The notes below the pieces were generated by a model. The model was not told where the DNA came from and made no database searches. It saw nothing but the letters and a program-made list of their open reading frames with translations. Shown here piece after piece: positions 24,240 to 33,110 of a DNA stretch of 64,000 nucleotides. The position numbers and the translations under genes are program-made. How positions within the stretch are numbered: the stretch's first letter is position 1; each line of letters starts with the position of its first letter. This stretch comes from Luteolibacter sp. Y139. GTDB taxonomy: Bacteria; Verrucomicrobiota; Verrucomicrobiia; Verrucomicrobiales; Akkermansiaceae. The stretch lies in assembly GCF_038066715.1 (NCBI RefSeq), contig NZ_JBBUKT010000001.1:248001-312000 (forward strand). The letters are read 5' to 3'.

Positions 24240-24271
24240 AAACTACTGACACTAAGGAAAACTACTGACAC
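24240..24271. promoter_or_regulatory. 13-bp direct repeat, candidate operator
   Basis: AAACTACTGACAC occurs at 24240-24252 and again at 24259-24271, 19 bp apart, and the block is framed by CTCGTG (24234-24239) and CACGAG. It sits between the divergent nuclease and GH5 genes, about 110 bp before the latter. Two sites nearly two helical turns apart suggest a regulator binding site. Confidence 0.5.
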
Positions 24272-24378
24272 GAGTTTCCCCTTCCATGTTGCAAGATGCA
24301 GCATGGAAGCCGCGGTAACCCTCCATCCGGCCTCTCTCACAGGATTGGCAGGGAACAAAGCCCCCACAAAAGCATCCC

Positions 24379-25413
24379 ATGAAGCCCATCGCCCTCTTCG
24401 CTTCCATCGCCCTGGCGTTACTCGGCTCCGCGGCGGCAGAGCCCGTTCCCACCCGGAATCCCTTCGCCGACCACGGCCCGCTCCAAGTGAATGGGACCCA
24501 CCTTTGCGACAAAACCGGCCAGCCCATCCAGCTCCGCGGCATGAGCACCCACGGCCTGCAATGGTACGGCTGGGGCAAATCCCTCACCCCCGCCGCGCTC
24601 GATGCCCTCGTCACCGATTGGGGTGCCGACATCCTCCGCGTCTCGCTCTACGTCCAGGAAGGCGGCTACGAGAAGAACCCGAAGAAGTTCATCGAGCAGG
24701 TCGACACCATCGTCGAGGAAGCCACCAAGCGCGGGCTCTACGTCCTGATCGATTGGCACATGCTCGATCCCGGCGATCCCATGCACAATCTCGACCGGGC
24801 CAAGGAGTACTTCACCCACATCGTCCAGCGCCACGGCAACAAGGCCAACCTCCTCTACGAGATCGCCAACGAACCGAACGGCAAATACCTCGCTGGCGAT
24901 GGCAAGAAGCGCCCCGTGGATTGGGCCCGTATCAAGGACTACGCGCAGCAAGTCATCCCCGTGATTCGCGACGGCGCTCCTAACAGCGTCATCATCGTCG
25001 GCACCCCGGACTGGTCCTCGCTCGGCGTTTCCGGAGATCGCGGGCCGGAGGAAATCTATCAGAGCCCGCTGGCCGGGAAGAACTTCATGTACACCTTCCA
25101 CTTCTACGCCGCCGACCACGGCGACGATTACCGGAAGGCCTTGGACAAGGCATCTGACAAGCTCCCCATCTTCGTCACCGAATGGGGCTCGCAGGAAGCC
25201 TCCGGAGACGGCCCGAATGATTTCAAGAGCGCCCAAGCCTACATCGACCTGATGGCCAAAAAGAAAATCAGCTGGATCAACTGGAACTACTCCGATGACG
25301 AACGCTCCGGCGCCGTCTTTCTCCCCGGCACCTGCCCGAAAGGCCCATGGACCGGCACTACGCTCAAGGAGTCGGGCAAGTGGGTGCAGACCAAGATGCT
25401 GGAGACGCGGTAA
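24379..25413 (+). CDS. GH5 family endoglucanase (cellulase)
   Basis: A 344-residue secreted glycoside hydrolase: signal peptide to about GSAAAEP, then a TIM barrel. Catalytic residues are visible: LLYEIANEPNGK with the acid/base Glu165, and IFVTEWGSQEAS with nucleophile Glu268. Family 5 motifs RGMSTHGLQWYG, LRVSLYV, VLIDWHML and TFHFYAADHG are all present, typical of subfamily 2 endo-beta-1,4-glucanases. No carbohydrate-binding module follows. A pair of direct repeats lies upstream. It probably cuts beta-glucan outside the cytoplasm. Confidence 0.93.
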   Translation: MKPIALFASIALALLGSAAAEPVPTRNPFADHGPLQVNGTHLCDKTGQPIQLRGMSTHGLQWYGWGKSLTPAALDALVTDWGADILRVSLYVQEGGYEKNPKKFIEQVDTIVEEATKRGLYVLIDWHMLDPGDPMHNLDRAKEYFTHIVQRHGNKANLLYEIANEPNGKYLAGDGKKRPVDWARIKDYAQQVIPVIRDGAPNSVIIVGTPDWSSLGVSGDRGPEEIYQSPLAGKNFMYTFHFYAADHGDDYRKALDKASDKLPIFVTEWGSQEASGDGPNDFKSAQAYIDLMAKKKISWINWNYSDDERSGAVFLPGTCPKGPWTGTTLKESGKWVQTKMLETR

Positions 25414-25449
25414 CAACCCCGTCCCCATGATCATGCAAGCGGCGATGGG

Positions 25450-26109
25450 CTATCCCGGAGTCGGCACCTCAAACCACGGGATGCCCGGGATTGTCGGACC
25501 ACCCTCATCGGTCGCCAGCCGGAAATGGACATGGTAGTGAATCGCCCCGGGGCGAAGAAGGGCAAACTGCGCGCTCTTCCAGCGGAACATTTGCGTCACG
25601 GTCACAACGTAGCTCCCTGCCGCAAGTTCGAACAGGGAATCGTCATAGGAGTGCCCGGACGTAATCACTGGGTGTGACCACATTTCCGGGCTATCGAGGG
25701 CCATTCTCAAGTTTCCAGCCGAGGTGAGACAGACCTTTCCGGGAGAATCGAACCTCGCGGAAAAAGAACGCGGATAGGAGTCGAAATCCGGATGCCGCTC
25801 GTCAGACACCAGCACCGAGAAGGTCTCTTGCGGGCATCCCCAGAAAACAGCCTGATGCTGGGACATGAGCTGGCAAACAGTCGACAAGTCATACCACTCT
25901 TCCAAATACCGCTCGTGACCAGTGAGTTCTGACATCACCACCGTCCGCGAGGAAGGCGCACCGGGAGCCGGACAGGCGATGATCCCGATGAACATGGCCT
26001 TCCCCGACGAAATCTCGAAAAGGGTTCCTGGATAATTCGAGGGCAACGGCGCACGGAGCCTTGGCACAAAGCCCTCCAATCCGGGAAGCGCGGGAAACTC
26101 TTCTGGCAT
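25450..26109 (-). CDS. hypothetical protein
   Basis: The best start is MPEEFPALPG at 26109 (219 residues); the frame is open upstream into the divergent ABC gene but that extension is not coding-like. No signal peptide is seen. The sequence is aromatic- and Ser-rich with beta-prone segments (YVVTVTQMFRWKSAQFALL, HYHVHFRLATDEGG) and six scattered Cys. No domain recognised. It stands alone, converging on the GH5 gene. Composition is less biased to G+C than neighbouring genes. Confidence 0.6.
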   Translation of the reverse strand: MPEEFPALPGLEGFVPRLRAPLPSNYPGTLFEISSGKAMFIGIIACPAPGAPSSRTVVMSELTGHERYLEEWYDLSTVCQLMSQHQAVFWGCPQETFSVLVSDERHPDFDSYPRSFSARFDSPGKVCLTSAGNLRMALDSPEMWSHPVITSGHSYDDSLFELAAGSYVVTVTQMFRWKSAQFALLRPGAIHYHVHFRLATDEGGPTIPGIPWFEVPTPG

Positions 26110-26183
26110 CTCAGTATCCCCGATCAAAACAGACCCGCAAGGACCGCGCAAGCTGGCTACCTCACCTGCTGACACGCCTTTTC

Positions 26184-26249
26184 CCTTGCCACGGCAAGGC
26201 CTGGCGATTTTTTCAGACGCACGCCACCCGCGGTGTCGCTCCGCGACAC
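26184..26249. promoter_or_regulatory. two hairpins upstream of GldA-like operon
   Basis: CCTTGCC/GGCAAGG (26184-26199, 2-base loop) is followed by a T-run of six, and GTGTCGC/GCGACAC (26233-26249, 3-base loop) lies 28 bp before the ABC gene start. Together they resemble a leader with a possible early terminator, but no gene precedes them on this strand. Confidence 0.4.
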
Positions 26250-26277
26250 GTCCATTAGAGACCCTATCCTGACTCCC

Positions 26278-27000
26278 ATGATCGAAGTCGAGAATCTGTC
26301 CAAACAGTTCGGCAAAAAAACGGCCGTCGATGCCCTCTCCTTTTCCGTGCGGAAAGGCGAAGTGCTCGGTTTCCTCGGACCTAACGGTGCCGGCAAGTCC
26401 ACCACCATGCGCATGGTCACGGGGTTCCTCCCGCCAAGCTCCGGCGATGCCAAGATCTGCGGCCACTCCATCGTCGACCAGCCGAATGAGGCCAAAAAGA
26501 AAGTCGGCTACCTGCCAGAGTCCGCACCACTTTATAACGACATGACCGTCAGTGGATTCCTGCGCTTCTGCGCGGACGTCCGCGGCCTCCGTGGCAATAC
26601 CAAGAAGGATTCGGTGGAGCGCGCGATCGAGACCTGCTTCCTCCAGAGCGTCGCCTTCCAGTCCATCGACACCTTGTCAAAGGGTTACCGCCACCGCACC
26701 TGTCTCGCTCAGGCACTCCTCCACGACCCGGAAGTGCTGATCCTGGACGAGCCGACCGACGGCCTGGACCCGAACCAGAAGCACGAGGTCCGCCAGCTCA
26801 TCAAGCGGCTCGGCGAAACCAAGGCGATTCTCTTCTCCACCCACATCCTCGAAGAGGTCGAGGCCTCCTGCACCCGCGCCGTCATCGTGGACCGCGGCAA
26901 GATCGTCGTCGACGGCACCCCGGCCGAGCTCATCGCCAAGGGCAAGGGCTCTCTGACCGACCTGTTCCGCAAGGTCACCACCCTCGACACCGCCGCCTGA
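26278..27000 (+). CDS. ABC transporter ATP-binding protein, GldA-like
   Basis: A 240-residue ABC ATPase: Walker A (GFLGPNGAGKSTTMRMV, about residue 36), ABC signature in degenerate form TLSKGYRHRTCLAQALLHDP, Walker B VLILDEPTDGLDP and the switch His in ILFSTHILEEV. It powers a membrane complex with the next gene, an ABC-2 permease, and then a GldG-like protein. The same order occurs in the gldA-gldF-gldG systems of gliding Bacteroidetes and their relatives. The ATG at 26278 (MIEVENLSKQF) is the family start. Confidence 0.93.
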   Translation: MIEVENLSKQFGKKTAVDALSFSVRKGEVLGFLGPNGAGKSTTMRMVTGFLPPSSGDAKICGHSIVDQPNEAKKKVGYLPESAPLYNDMTVSGFLRFCADVRGLRGNTKKDSVERAIETCFLQSVAFQSIDTLSKGYRHRTCLAQALLHDPEVLILDEPTDGLDPNQKHEVRQLIKRLGETKAILFSTHILEEVEASCTRAVIVDRGKIVVDGTPAELIAKGKGSLTDLFRKVTTLDTAA

Positions 27001-27027
27001 AGCCAACTCCGGACCTTCCTTTTTCCC

Positions 27028-27759
27028 ATGAACACCTGGACCATCTTCAAGCGAGAGCTTTCCAGTTACTTTAGCCAGCCGACAGCCTACGCGATCATCG
27101 TCGTGTTCCTGCTGCTGTCCCTCGGCTTCACCTTCACCTTCGGGAACTTCATGCGCGTGGGCGATGCCTCGCTGGAGTACTCCTTCTTCTTCTGGCATCC
27201 GTGGATCTTCATGGTGCTGGTGCCAGCCGTCGGCATGAAGCTGTGGTCGGATGAGCAACGCACCGGCACCATCGAGCTGCTGGGCACCTTCCCGATCTCG
27301 GTATGGAGCGCCATCTTCGGCAAGTACCTCGCCTCCTGCGTGGTCTGGCTGGTGGCGCTGCTGCTGACCTTCCCGATCGTGATCACCGTCAATTGGCTCG
27401 GCGACCCGGACAATGGCGTGATCTTCGCCGGCTACCTCGGCAGCTTCTTCGTCTGTTGCACCTTCCTGGCGGTCACCATGCTGGCATCCGCCTGCACCCG
27501 TGACCAGGTCGTCTGCCTCATCGTCGCCGTCGTCCTCTGCGTGGTCATGGTCCTCTGCGGCTACGACGACTTCGTCCGCGAAGTCGGCAAGGCCACCTCG
27601 GACAACGTCGGCAGCGGGCTCGCCTCCATCGGCGTGTGGGATCACTTCCGCTCGCTGAGCCGCGGCGCCTTCCGCCTGCAGGATGCCGTCTGGTTCGGCT
27701 CCATCATCATCACCTCGCTGCTGGGCACCAGCGCGATCCTCTCCGCCAAGCGCGCCTGA
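27028..27759 (+). CDS. ABC-2 type permease, GldF-like
   Basis: A 243-residue membrane protein with six hydrophobic helices, opening with MNTWTIFKRELSSYFSQPTA, a hallmark of GldF-like and Nos-type ABC-2 permeases. Typical segments include MKLWSDEQRTGTIELLGTFP and ILSAKRA at the C-terminus. It lies 27 bp after the ATPase gene and 22 bp before the GldG-like gene, so all three should form one transporter in the inner membrane. The exported substrate is unknown. Confidence 0.92.
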   Translation: MNTWTIFKRELSSYFSQPTAYAIIVVFLLLSLGFTFTFGNFMRVGDASLEYSFFFWHPWIFMVLVPAVGMKLWSDEQRTGTIELLGTFPISVWSAIFGKYLASCVVWLVALLLTFPIVITVNWLGDPDNGVIFAGYLGSFFVCCTFLAVTMLASACTRDQVVCLIVAVVLCVVMVLCGYDDFVREVGKATSDNVGSGLASIGVWDHFRSLSRGAFRLQDAVWFGSIIITSLLGTSAILSAKRA

Positions 27760-27781
27760 ACCTCTTTCCCTTCACTGATCC

Positions 27782-29722
27782 ATGAGCAAAGAAGCAAAGA
27801 CCGTCCATCCGATGGCACGTGCGGTTCTCGCGATCACGGCCCTCGGCGTCATCGTCGTCTCGGCCAATCTCCTGATCTCCTCGCTGGGCGTTGGCCACAA
27901 GAACGCCGACTTCACCGCAGACAAGGTCCACACCCTGTCCGAAGGCACCCGCGGCATTCTCAAGGAACTCGGAGCCCCCGTCACCATCCGCTACTACGCC
28001 ACCCGTAGTTCGGAATACATGCCGGAAGACCTGAAGCTCCACATGCGCCGCGTCGATGACCTGCTGGCGGAATACCAGAATCTCTCCGGCGGCAAGCTGC
28101 GCGTCGAGCAACTGGATCCCCAGCCCGACACCGATGCCGAGGACGCCGCCAATCTCGACGGCATCCGCGGCCAGCGCATGGACGACCAGAACCTCTACTT
28201 CGGTCTGGCCGTCTCCTGCATCGACCGCACGTCGACCATTCCCTTCATCGACCCGAGCCAGGAGACCATGCTCGAGTATGAGATTTCCAAGGCGATCTCG
28301 GAAGTGTCCCGCGCCACCAAGCCGGTCATCGGCCTGATGTCCGGCCTGCCCATCGCCGGCGAACCGCAGAACCCGATGGCGATGATGCAGGGCCAGCAGG
28401 GCGCCCAGCCGTGGGTCGCCTACTCGCAGCTCGCGCAGTCCTACGAGGTGAAGAACCTCACCATGACCCCTGAGAAGATCGATCCGAGCATCGACGTCCT
28501 GCTCGTGTTCCATCCGGCGGGCATCACTCCGGAAGCGGAGTTCGCCATCGACCAGTACGTGCTGCAGGGCGGCACCGTGGTGGCCTGCCTCGACCCGATG
28601 TCCGTGGCCGCGCAGATGACCGACCGCGGCAACCCGATGACCGGTGGCGGCGGTGCTCCCACATCCTCCACGCTCCCGACCTTGCTCGGTGCTTGGGGTG
28701 TCTCGATGGCCAGCCAGGTGGTGGGCGACTTGAACTACCAGACCACCATGAGTGGCAACCGGCCCGCCGTGTCGGTGCTCACCGTTCCCCAGGCGGGCAT
28801 GCCCCAGCGGGACAAGGACGTGATCACGAAGAACATCAGCAGCCTGGTGTTCTTCCTGCCAGGTGGCTTTACCAAGACCGGCAGCGCCGGCGTGGCGATC
28901 ACCTCGCTCGTGAAGTCCTCCGACAAGTCCGGCCTCGTCGATTCCGCGAAAGCCGCCCAACTCGATCCGAACCTCGCACGCACCATCAAGGACACGAAGT
29001 CCTATGACCTCGTGATGCACCTCAAGGGCAACTTCAAGACCGCCTTCCCGAAGGGCAAGCCCGGCACCGAAGAACCGAAGCCTGAGGAGAAAAAGGACGA
29101 GGCCAAGGACGGAGAAAAGAAGGACGAGAAGAAGGAGGAAAAACCAGCCGCCCTCACCGAGGCGACCAAGGAAGGCAACGTCTTCCTGATCTCCGACATC
29201 GACATCTTCTTCGATCAGTTCGCCTACCGTGTCCAGCGCTTCGGCAACATGCAGATGGCGCAGCCGATCAACGGCAACTCGTCGCTGCTCTTCAACATCG
29301 TCGACCAGGCCGCGTCCTCCACCCACCTGATCGGCGCCCGCAGCCGCGCGGCGATCGCCCGTCCCTTCACCAAGATCAAGGACCTCGAAACCGCGTTCAC
29401 CACGAACTACGGCGCGAAGATGGAGGAGAAGCAGAAGGAACTCGATAAGGTCAGCGAGGACATCAACAAGCTGGTCCAACAGCGTGCGCAGGGCGACCGC
29501 GTGTTCATGGACTCCGACCTGGAAGCGAAGATCCGCGAGGGCCGCGCCCAGCAAGTGAGCGCCCGCAAGGAACTCCGCGACATGGAAAAGGACCTGAAAC
29601 GCGAGAAGGACAAGATCTCGGGCAAGGCCACGCTCTACAACGTCGCCGCCATGCCGCTGCTGGTCATCCTGATCGGGCTGGGGCTGTTCATCAAACGCCG
29701 CACCTCCACCCGCGCCCGCTAA
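27782..29722 (+). CDS. GldG-like ABC transporter auxiliary protein
   Basis: A 646-residue protein with an N-terminal membrane helix (residues about 12-32), a periplasmic Gld_G / ABC-transporter auxiliary region (DKVHTLSEGTRGILKELGAPVTIRYYAT, then KPVIGLMSGLP and DVLLVFHPAGI), a coiled coil, and a final transmembrane helix (LLVILIGLGLFIKRR) at the C-terminus. Around residue 425 there is a very charged Glu/Lys linker of about 35 residues and little conservation. It partners the two preceding genes. Length is longer than typical GldG because of that insertion. Confidence 0.9.
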   Translation: MSKEAKTVHPMARAVLAITALGVIVVSANLLISSLGVGHKNADFTADKVHTLSEGTRGILKELGAPVTIRYYATRSSEYMPEDLKLHMRRVDDLLAEYQNLSGGKLRVEQLDPQPDTDAEDAANLDGIRGQRMDDQNLYFGLAVSCIDRTSTIPFIDPSQETMLEYEISKAISEVSRATKPVIGLMSGLPIAGEPQNPMAMMQGQQGAQPWVAYSQLAQSYEVKNLTMTPEKIDPSIDVLLVFHPAGITPEAEFAIDQYVLQGGTVVACLDPMSVAAQMTDRGNPMTGGGGAPTSSTLPTLLGAWGVSMASQVVGDLNYQTTMSGNRPAVSVLTVPQAGMPQRDKDVITKNISSLVFFLPGGFTKTGSAGVAITSLVKSSDKSGLVDSAKAAQLDPNLARTIKDTKSYDLVMHLKGNFKTAFPKGKPGTEEPKPEEKKDEAKDGEKKDEKKEEKPAALTEATKEGNVFLISDIDIFFDQFAYRVQRFGNMQMAQPINGNSSLLFNIVDQAASSTHLIGARSRAAIARPFTKIKDLETAFTTNYGAKMEEKQKELDKVSEDINKLVQQRAQGDRVFMDSDLEAKIREGRAQQVSARKELRDMEKDLKREKDKISGKATLYNVAAMPLLVILIGLGLFIKRRTSTRAR

Positions 29723-29752
29723 TCCACCATCTCACCTTTACCCACTCCAGCC

Positions 29753-31207
29753 ATGAACAAACGCCAAGTCGTTGTCCTCTGGATCGTCGCCATCGTCCTT
29801 GCCACCGCCGCGTTCTTCGCGCGCTCGGGCAAGTCGAAGGGCTTCGAGAGCAAGACTGAACGCAGCCGCAGCCAGACCGTGCTCGCCGATTTCGCCGCCG
29901 ACCAGGTGGCGAAGATCAAGGTGAGCTCCGGTGAAAACACCACCACGCTCGTCCGCAAGGACGGCAAGTGGTCCGTCGAAGAGCGCGGCGGTTATCCTGC
30001 CAAGACCACCGCCGTGAACGAATTCCTGCGCTCGCTCGCGGAGGTGAAAGTCATCGAAGGTGTGGAAGCCGCGCCCTCGTTCGCGCCACGCTTCGGCATG
30101 GACCCGGGTTCTTCCAAGCCGGAGGAACGCGGCGTCGAAGCCGTGCTGTCGAATGATGCCGGCACCGAACTCGCCCACGTCACCCTCGGCAAGAATCTGC
30201 AAGCCGCCGGTGAAGACCCGATGGCCGCCATGATGGGTGGCGGTGGTGGTTCCACCGGCCGCTTCCTCCGCAATCACGCCGACCAATCCGGTGTCTACAA
30301 GGTGAGCGAGATGTTCTCCGCCCTGAGCCCGGAGCCGAAGAGCTGGCTCAATGACGAATTCGTGAAGGTCGAGAAGATCAAGAGCGTCTCCGTCAGCGAC
30401 AAGGGCCAGCCCGACAAGATCAACTGGAAGGTCACCCGTGCCGACGAGAATGCCGACTTCACCATCGACTCACCGAAGCCCGGCGAAAGCGTCGACAGCA
30501 CCGCCGGCAACGGACTGAAGAGCCTCTTCTCCTACGCCCGCTTCGAGGACGTGATGCCCGCCGACAAGGCCGGCGAGGCTTCCAAGCCCGCGGAGAAGAT
30601 CACCGCGAAGATCGAGACCTTCGAAGGCTTCACTTACACCATCACCCTCGAGCCCGCCGAAGCCGAGAAGCCGAAGGAGCCCGCCCAGCCCGATGCCCCG
30701 GCCCCTGAAGCAAACTACCTGATGACCGTGAACGTGGAGGCCACCCTGCCCACCGAGCGCAAGAAGGAGGAGAAGGAGTCCGAGGAAGACGCCAAGACCA
30801 AGGACAAGGCTTTCGCCGACCGCAAGACCGAGCTCGAGAAGCGCCTCGCCGCCGAAAAGGCCATGGCCGGCAAGGTCTTCAAGGTCACCAAATACACCGT
30901 GGATCCATTGCTCAAGCTGCGCTCGGAAGTCGCTCCGCAGCAGGCTGCTCCCGGAGGCCCCGCCAAAGGCCCGGGACCAGCAGGCACCAGCATGGTGCTG
31001 CCGGGTGAAGGTGGTGCCATGACCCCGCCGGTGCAGGTCCCTCCCATGCCCCCCCGCCGCAAGCCGGTGGAAGCAGTCACCCCGCCGATCGCCATCCCGC
31101 CACTTGAGGAAGGCGAGCAAGCAACCCCGCAGCCTCCCAAGGAGGAAAAACCCTCCGAAACAAAGCCTCCGGAGGAAAAACCCGCGGAGGAGAACAAGGG
31201 ACAATAA
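29753..31207 (+). CDS. DUF4340 domain protein, GldG-associated
   Basis: A 484-residue protein: membrane helix at residues 6-22, then a DUF4340 module (ADQVAKIKVSSGENTTTLVRKDGKWSVE, AKTTAVNEFLRSLAEVKVIEG) and a second copy of similar strands, ending in a long Pro/Glu/Lys-rich tail with runs such as PPEEKPAEEN. DUF4340 genes usually close gldAFG-like operons. It lies 30 bp after the GldG-like gene and is followed by a strong terminator, so it is the last gene of the operon. Exact function unknown. Confidence 0.85.
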   Translation: MNKRQVVVLWIVAIVLATAAFFARSGKSKGFESKTERSRSQTVLADFAADQVAKIKVSSGENTTTLVRKDGKWSVEERGGYPAKTTAVNEFLRSLAEVKVIEGVEAAPSFAPRFGMDPGSSKPEERGVEAVLSNDAGTELAHVTLGKNLQAAGEDPMAAMMGGGGGSTGRFLRNHADQSGVYKVSEMFSALSPEPKSWLNDEFVKVEKIKSVSVSDKGQPDKINWKVTRADENADFTIDSPKPGESVDSTAGNGLKSLFSYARFEDVMPADKAGEASKPAEKITAKIETFEGFTYTITLEPAEAEKPKEPAQPDAPAPEANYLMTVNVEATLPTERKKEEKESEEDAKTKDKAFADRKTELEKRLAAEKAMAGKVFKVTKYTVDPLLKLRSEVAPQQAAPGGPAKGPGPAGTSMVLPGEGGAMTPPVQVPPMPPRRKPVEAVTPPIAIPPLEEGEQATPQPPKEEKPSETKPPEEKPAEENKGQ

Positions 31208-31220
31208 CTTCCAAATCAAC

Positions 31221-31254
31221 AAAAAGGGCGGCCGCGAGGCCGCCCTTCTTGTTT
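31221..31254 (+). terminator. rho-independent terminator of GldAFG-like operon
   Basis: GGGCGGCC (31226-31233) and GGCCGCCC (31238-31245) form a perfect 8-bp stem with a 4-base loop. The stem is followed by TTCTTGTTT, preceded by A-rich sequence. It ends 14 bp after the stop of the DUF4340 gene begins its 3' flank. Confidence 0.85.
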
Positions 31255-31321
31255 CCGGCCTCTCAGCCAGATTTGATAGAGGCAGCCAGTTCTTCAGCGC
31301 CAACGGCGCGAAAGCCCTTAG

Positions 31322-31340
31322 CCCAGCCCATCGGGCTGGG
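31322..31340. repeat. short perfect hairpin
   Basis: CCCAGCCC and GGGCTGGG are perfect reverse complements with a 3-base loop. It sits in an intergenic stretch that also carries REP-like palindrome copy C and may be an extragenic repeat of its own family, with just one copy in this window. Confidence 0.45.
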
Positions 31341-31417
31341 TCATCGGTGCATTTTCCAAGAAGGGCTGAAGGCCCGGCAGACGGCAAAATCGCCGCACTG
31401 GCTTCAGAAGCTTTCCC

Positions 31418-31449
31418 TTTTTCCCGTTTCCCTAGGCATACGGGAAAAA
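31418..31449. repeat. REP-like palindrome, copy C
   Basis: TTTTTCCCGT (31418-31427) and ACGGGAAAAA (31440-31449) are perfect reverse complements around a 12-bp loop ending CCTAGGCAT. Loop and right arm match copies A and B. It lies 26 bp before the 3' end of the hydrolase gene. Confidence 0.55.
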
Positions 31450-31475
31450 AGGAATCCAGCGGCAGCCCCCAAAGG

Positions 31476-32204
31476 TCACCCCAAATACTCCTCGAACCAG
31501 TCCGCGATCGAAGAAACGACCTGCGGGTACGAGGACTCGTCGAAGGAATGCTCGGCACCCTTGATCTCGATCAAGCGCTTCGGCTCCTCCGCCGTATCAT
31601 AGGCATCCCGGCTGTCTTCCGGCAGCACCACATCATCCGCAGTGCCGTGGATCAGAAGCCACGGGACGCTCACCTGACCCACCTCGTCGAAAAGGTCGCC
31701 GATCGCGCAGAAATCATCGACGTGCTTCTGGGACAGCGGCGCCTCGGAATTGTCCCACATGAAGCCCTTGTCGGGGATCACATTCCCGAACTCGCGCTCA
31801 TAGAAGGCCTCGGTCCGCACCATTCCTGCCAAGGAAACCAGCACGCGGATGCGCGGGTCTTCCGCAGCCACCGTGACGCCCACGGCACCGCCCATGCTGT
31901 GTCCGATGTAGGCCACCTTCAGCCCGGACGGCAGCGCTTCGAGGATATCCCGCAAGTCGCGGCTTTCCTTCGTGATGGTCGCGTGGCGGAAGTCCCCTTC
32001 CGAGCTTCCGTTGCCTGACCAGGAGATCCGGAGGCAGGGCCAGCCGCGGGCGGCGAGTCCTTCAGCGACCGCGATCAGCAGCGGCCGGTCCTTGTTTCCC
32101 GTCACGCCGTGACCTAGCAGGACGAGAACGTCCTCGCGGTTGCCGGGGTGAAAAGCGGTGTCGAGCTTCTCGCCGACGCGGTTGCGGAATTCAGGAAGAT
32201 CCAT
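31476..32204 (-). CDS. alpha/beta hydrolase
   Basis: A 242-residue serine hydrolase with nucleophile motif GHSMGGAVG (Ser about residue 103), acidic residue in HGTADDVVL and His in KGAEHSFDE, an intact triad in the expected order. The oxyanion region LLGHGVTGNKDRP is present. It resembles bacterial esterases of the AXE/2-hydroxymuconic hydrolase type without a signal peptide, so acts in the cytoplasm. Substrate unknown. It follows the oxidoreductase gene on the same strand by about 15 bp... both point left, so they may be co-transcribed. Confidence 0.88.
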   Translation of the reverse strand: MDLPEFRNRVGEKLDTAFHPGNREDVLVLLGHGVTGNKDRPLLIAVAEGLAARGWPCLRISWSGNGSSEGDFRHATITKESRDLRDILEALPSGLKVAYIGHSMGGAVGVTVAAEDPRIRVLVSLAGMVRTEAFYEREFGNVIPDKGFMWDNSEAPLSQKHVDDFCAIGDLFDEVGQVSVPWLLIHGTADDVVLPEDSRDAYDTAEEPKRLIEIKGAEHSFDESSYPQVVSSIADWFEEYLG

Positions 32205-32219
32205 CGGAAAATGCTGGGC

Positions 32220-33110
32220 TCAATGAACCGTGCGGCCCGGAAAGGTCAACTCCGCCACGCCGGACTTGTCGAGTTCTCCGAGCCCGAGCTCGACCATCCG
32301 GTGGTATTGCGCCTCGGTGGCGAGCGACAACGGCGTGTTCACACCGGCCTCGGCGGCGAGGGCGTTGGCGATGCCGCTGTCCTTGCAGGCATGGGCAGCG
32401 GAGAAGAAGCAATCGTGCTCGCGGGCGATCATGTCGTCCCCATCGGTCTCCAGCACCCGGGAGTTCGCCCCGGTCTGGGAAAAGACCTCCTTCAGCATCG
32501 CAAGGTCGAGCCCGAGCGCGGCCCCGAGGCCCAATCCCTCGGCGAGACCGGCGGTGTTGATGTTCATCACCATGTTCACCAGTGCCTTCACCTTCGCCGC
32601 CTTGCCGGTGCCGCCCACATGGCGCAGCGAGGATGACAGATCCTTGAGAATCGGTTCCACCTTGGCGTAGGTCTCCGCCGAGCCACCCACCATCAGATAG
32701 AGCGTGCCCTGCCGTGCCTGCGTGATCGAGGACGCCATGCAGGCTTCCAGCGCGGTCGCACCCACCGCTTGGCAGGCAGCGTCCACCTCCTCATGCACCG
32801 CCGGGCTGATCGTGGCGCAGTTGATGAAGGTCTTGCCGCCCGCATCGGTCAGCAGCGAATCCCCTTCCGGGGCGAAGATCCCATGCATCGCGGCGTCATC
32901 GGTCACCACCGTGAGGATCACATCCGCGGCAGCCGTCACCTGGGCGAGCGTCGCCGGAGCCGTGCAGCCAAGTTCGGCGGCGAGGTCCTGAGCCAGCTTC
33001 GGGAAGACATCGAAGACCGCCGTGACCGGATACCCCTGATCCTTCAGGCGACGCGCCATATTCGCTCCCATGCGGCCGGTTCCGACGACTCCGATGCGTG
33101 CTTTCGACAT
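32220..33110 (-). CDS. NAD(P)-dependent beta-hydroxyacid dehydrogenase (GarR/MmsB family)
   Basis: A 296-residue member of the 3-hydroxyisobutyrate dehydrogenase family: Rossmann motif GVVGTGRMGANMARRL, substrate-binding EACMASSITQARQGTL in place of the common DAPVSGG, and catalytic Lys in KALVNMVMNINTAGLAEG. It probably reduces or oxidises a short beta-hydroxyacid such as tartronate semialdehyde or a related compound; the altered substrate motif leaves this open. The ATG at 33110 (MSKARIGVV) is the natural family start. The frame continues upstream only as non-coding sequence. Confidence 0.9.
   Translation of the reverse strand: MSKARIGVVGTGRMGANMARRLKDQGYPVTAVFDVFPKLAQDLAAELGCTAPATLAQVTAAADVILTVVTDDAAMHGIFAPEGDSLLTDAGGKTFINCATISPAVHEEVDAACQAVGATALEACMASSITQARQGTLYLMVGGSAETYAKVEPILKDLSSSLRHVGGTGKAAKVKALVNMVMNINTAGLAEGLGLGAALGLDLAMLKEVFSQTGANSRVLETDGDDMIAREHDCFFSAAHACKDSGIANALAAEAGVNTPLSLATEAQYHRMVELGLGELDKSGVAELTFPGRTVH

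Noticed and set aside
25730..25760. GGTTCGATTC-like T-arm on the minus strand
   Set aside because: It lies inside a coding gene, and the flanking stem does not pair.
27710..29554. Long minus-strand frame opposite the GldG-like gene
   Set aside because: Composition is that of an antisense shadow and the sense gene has clear family features.
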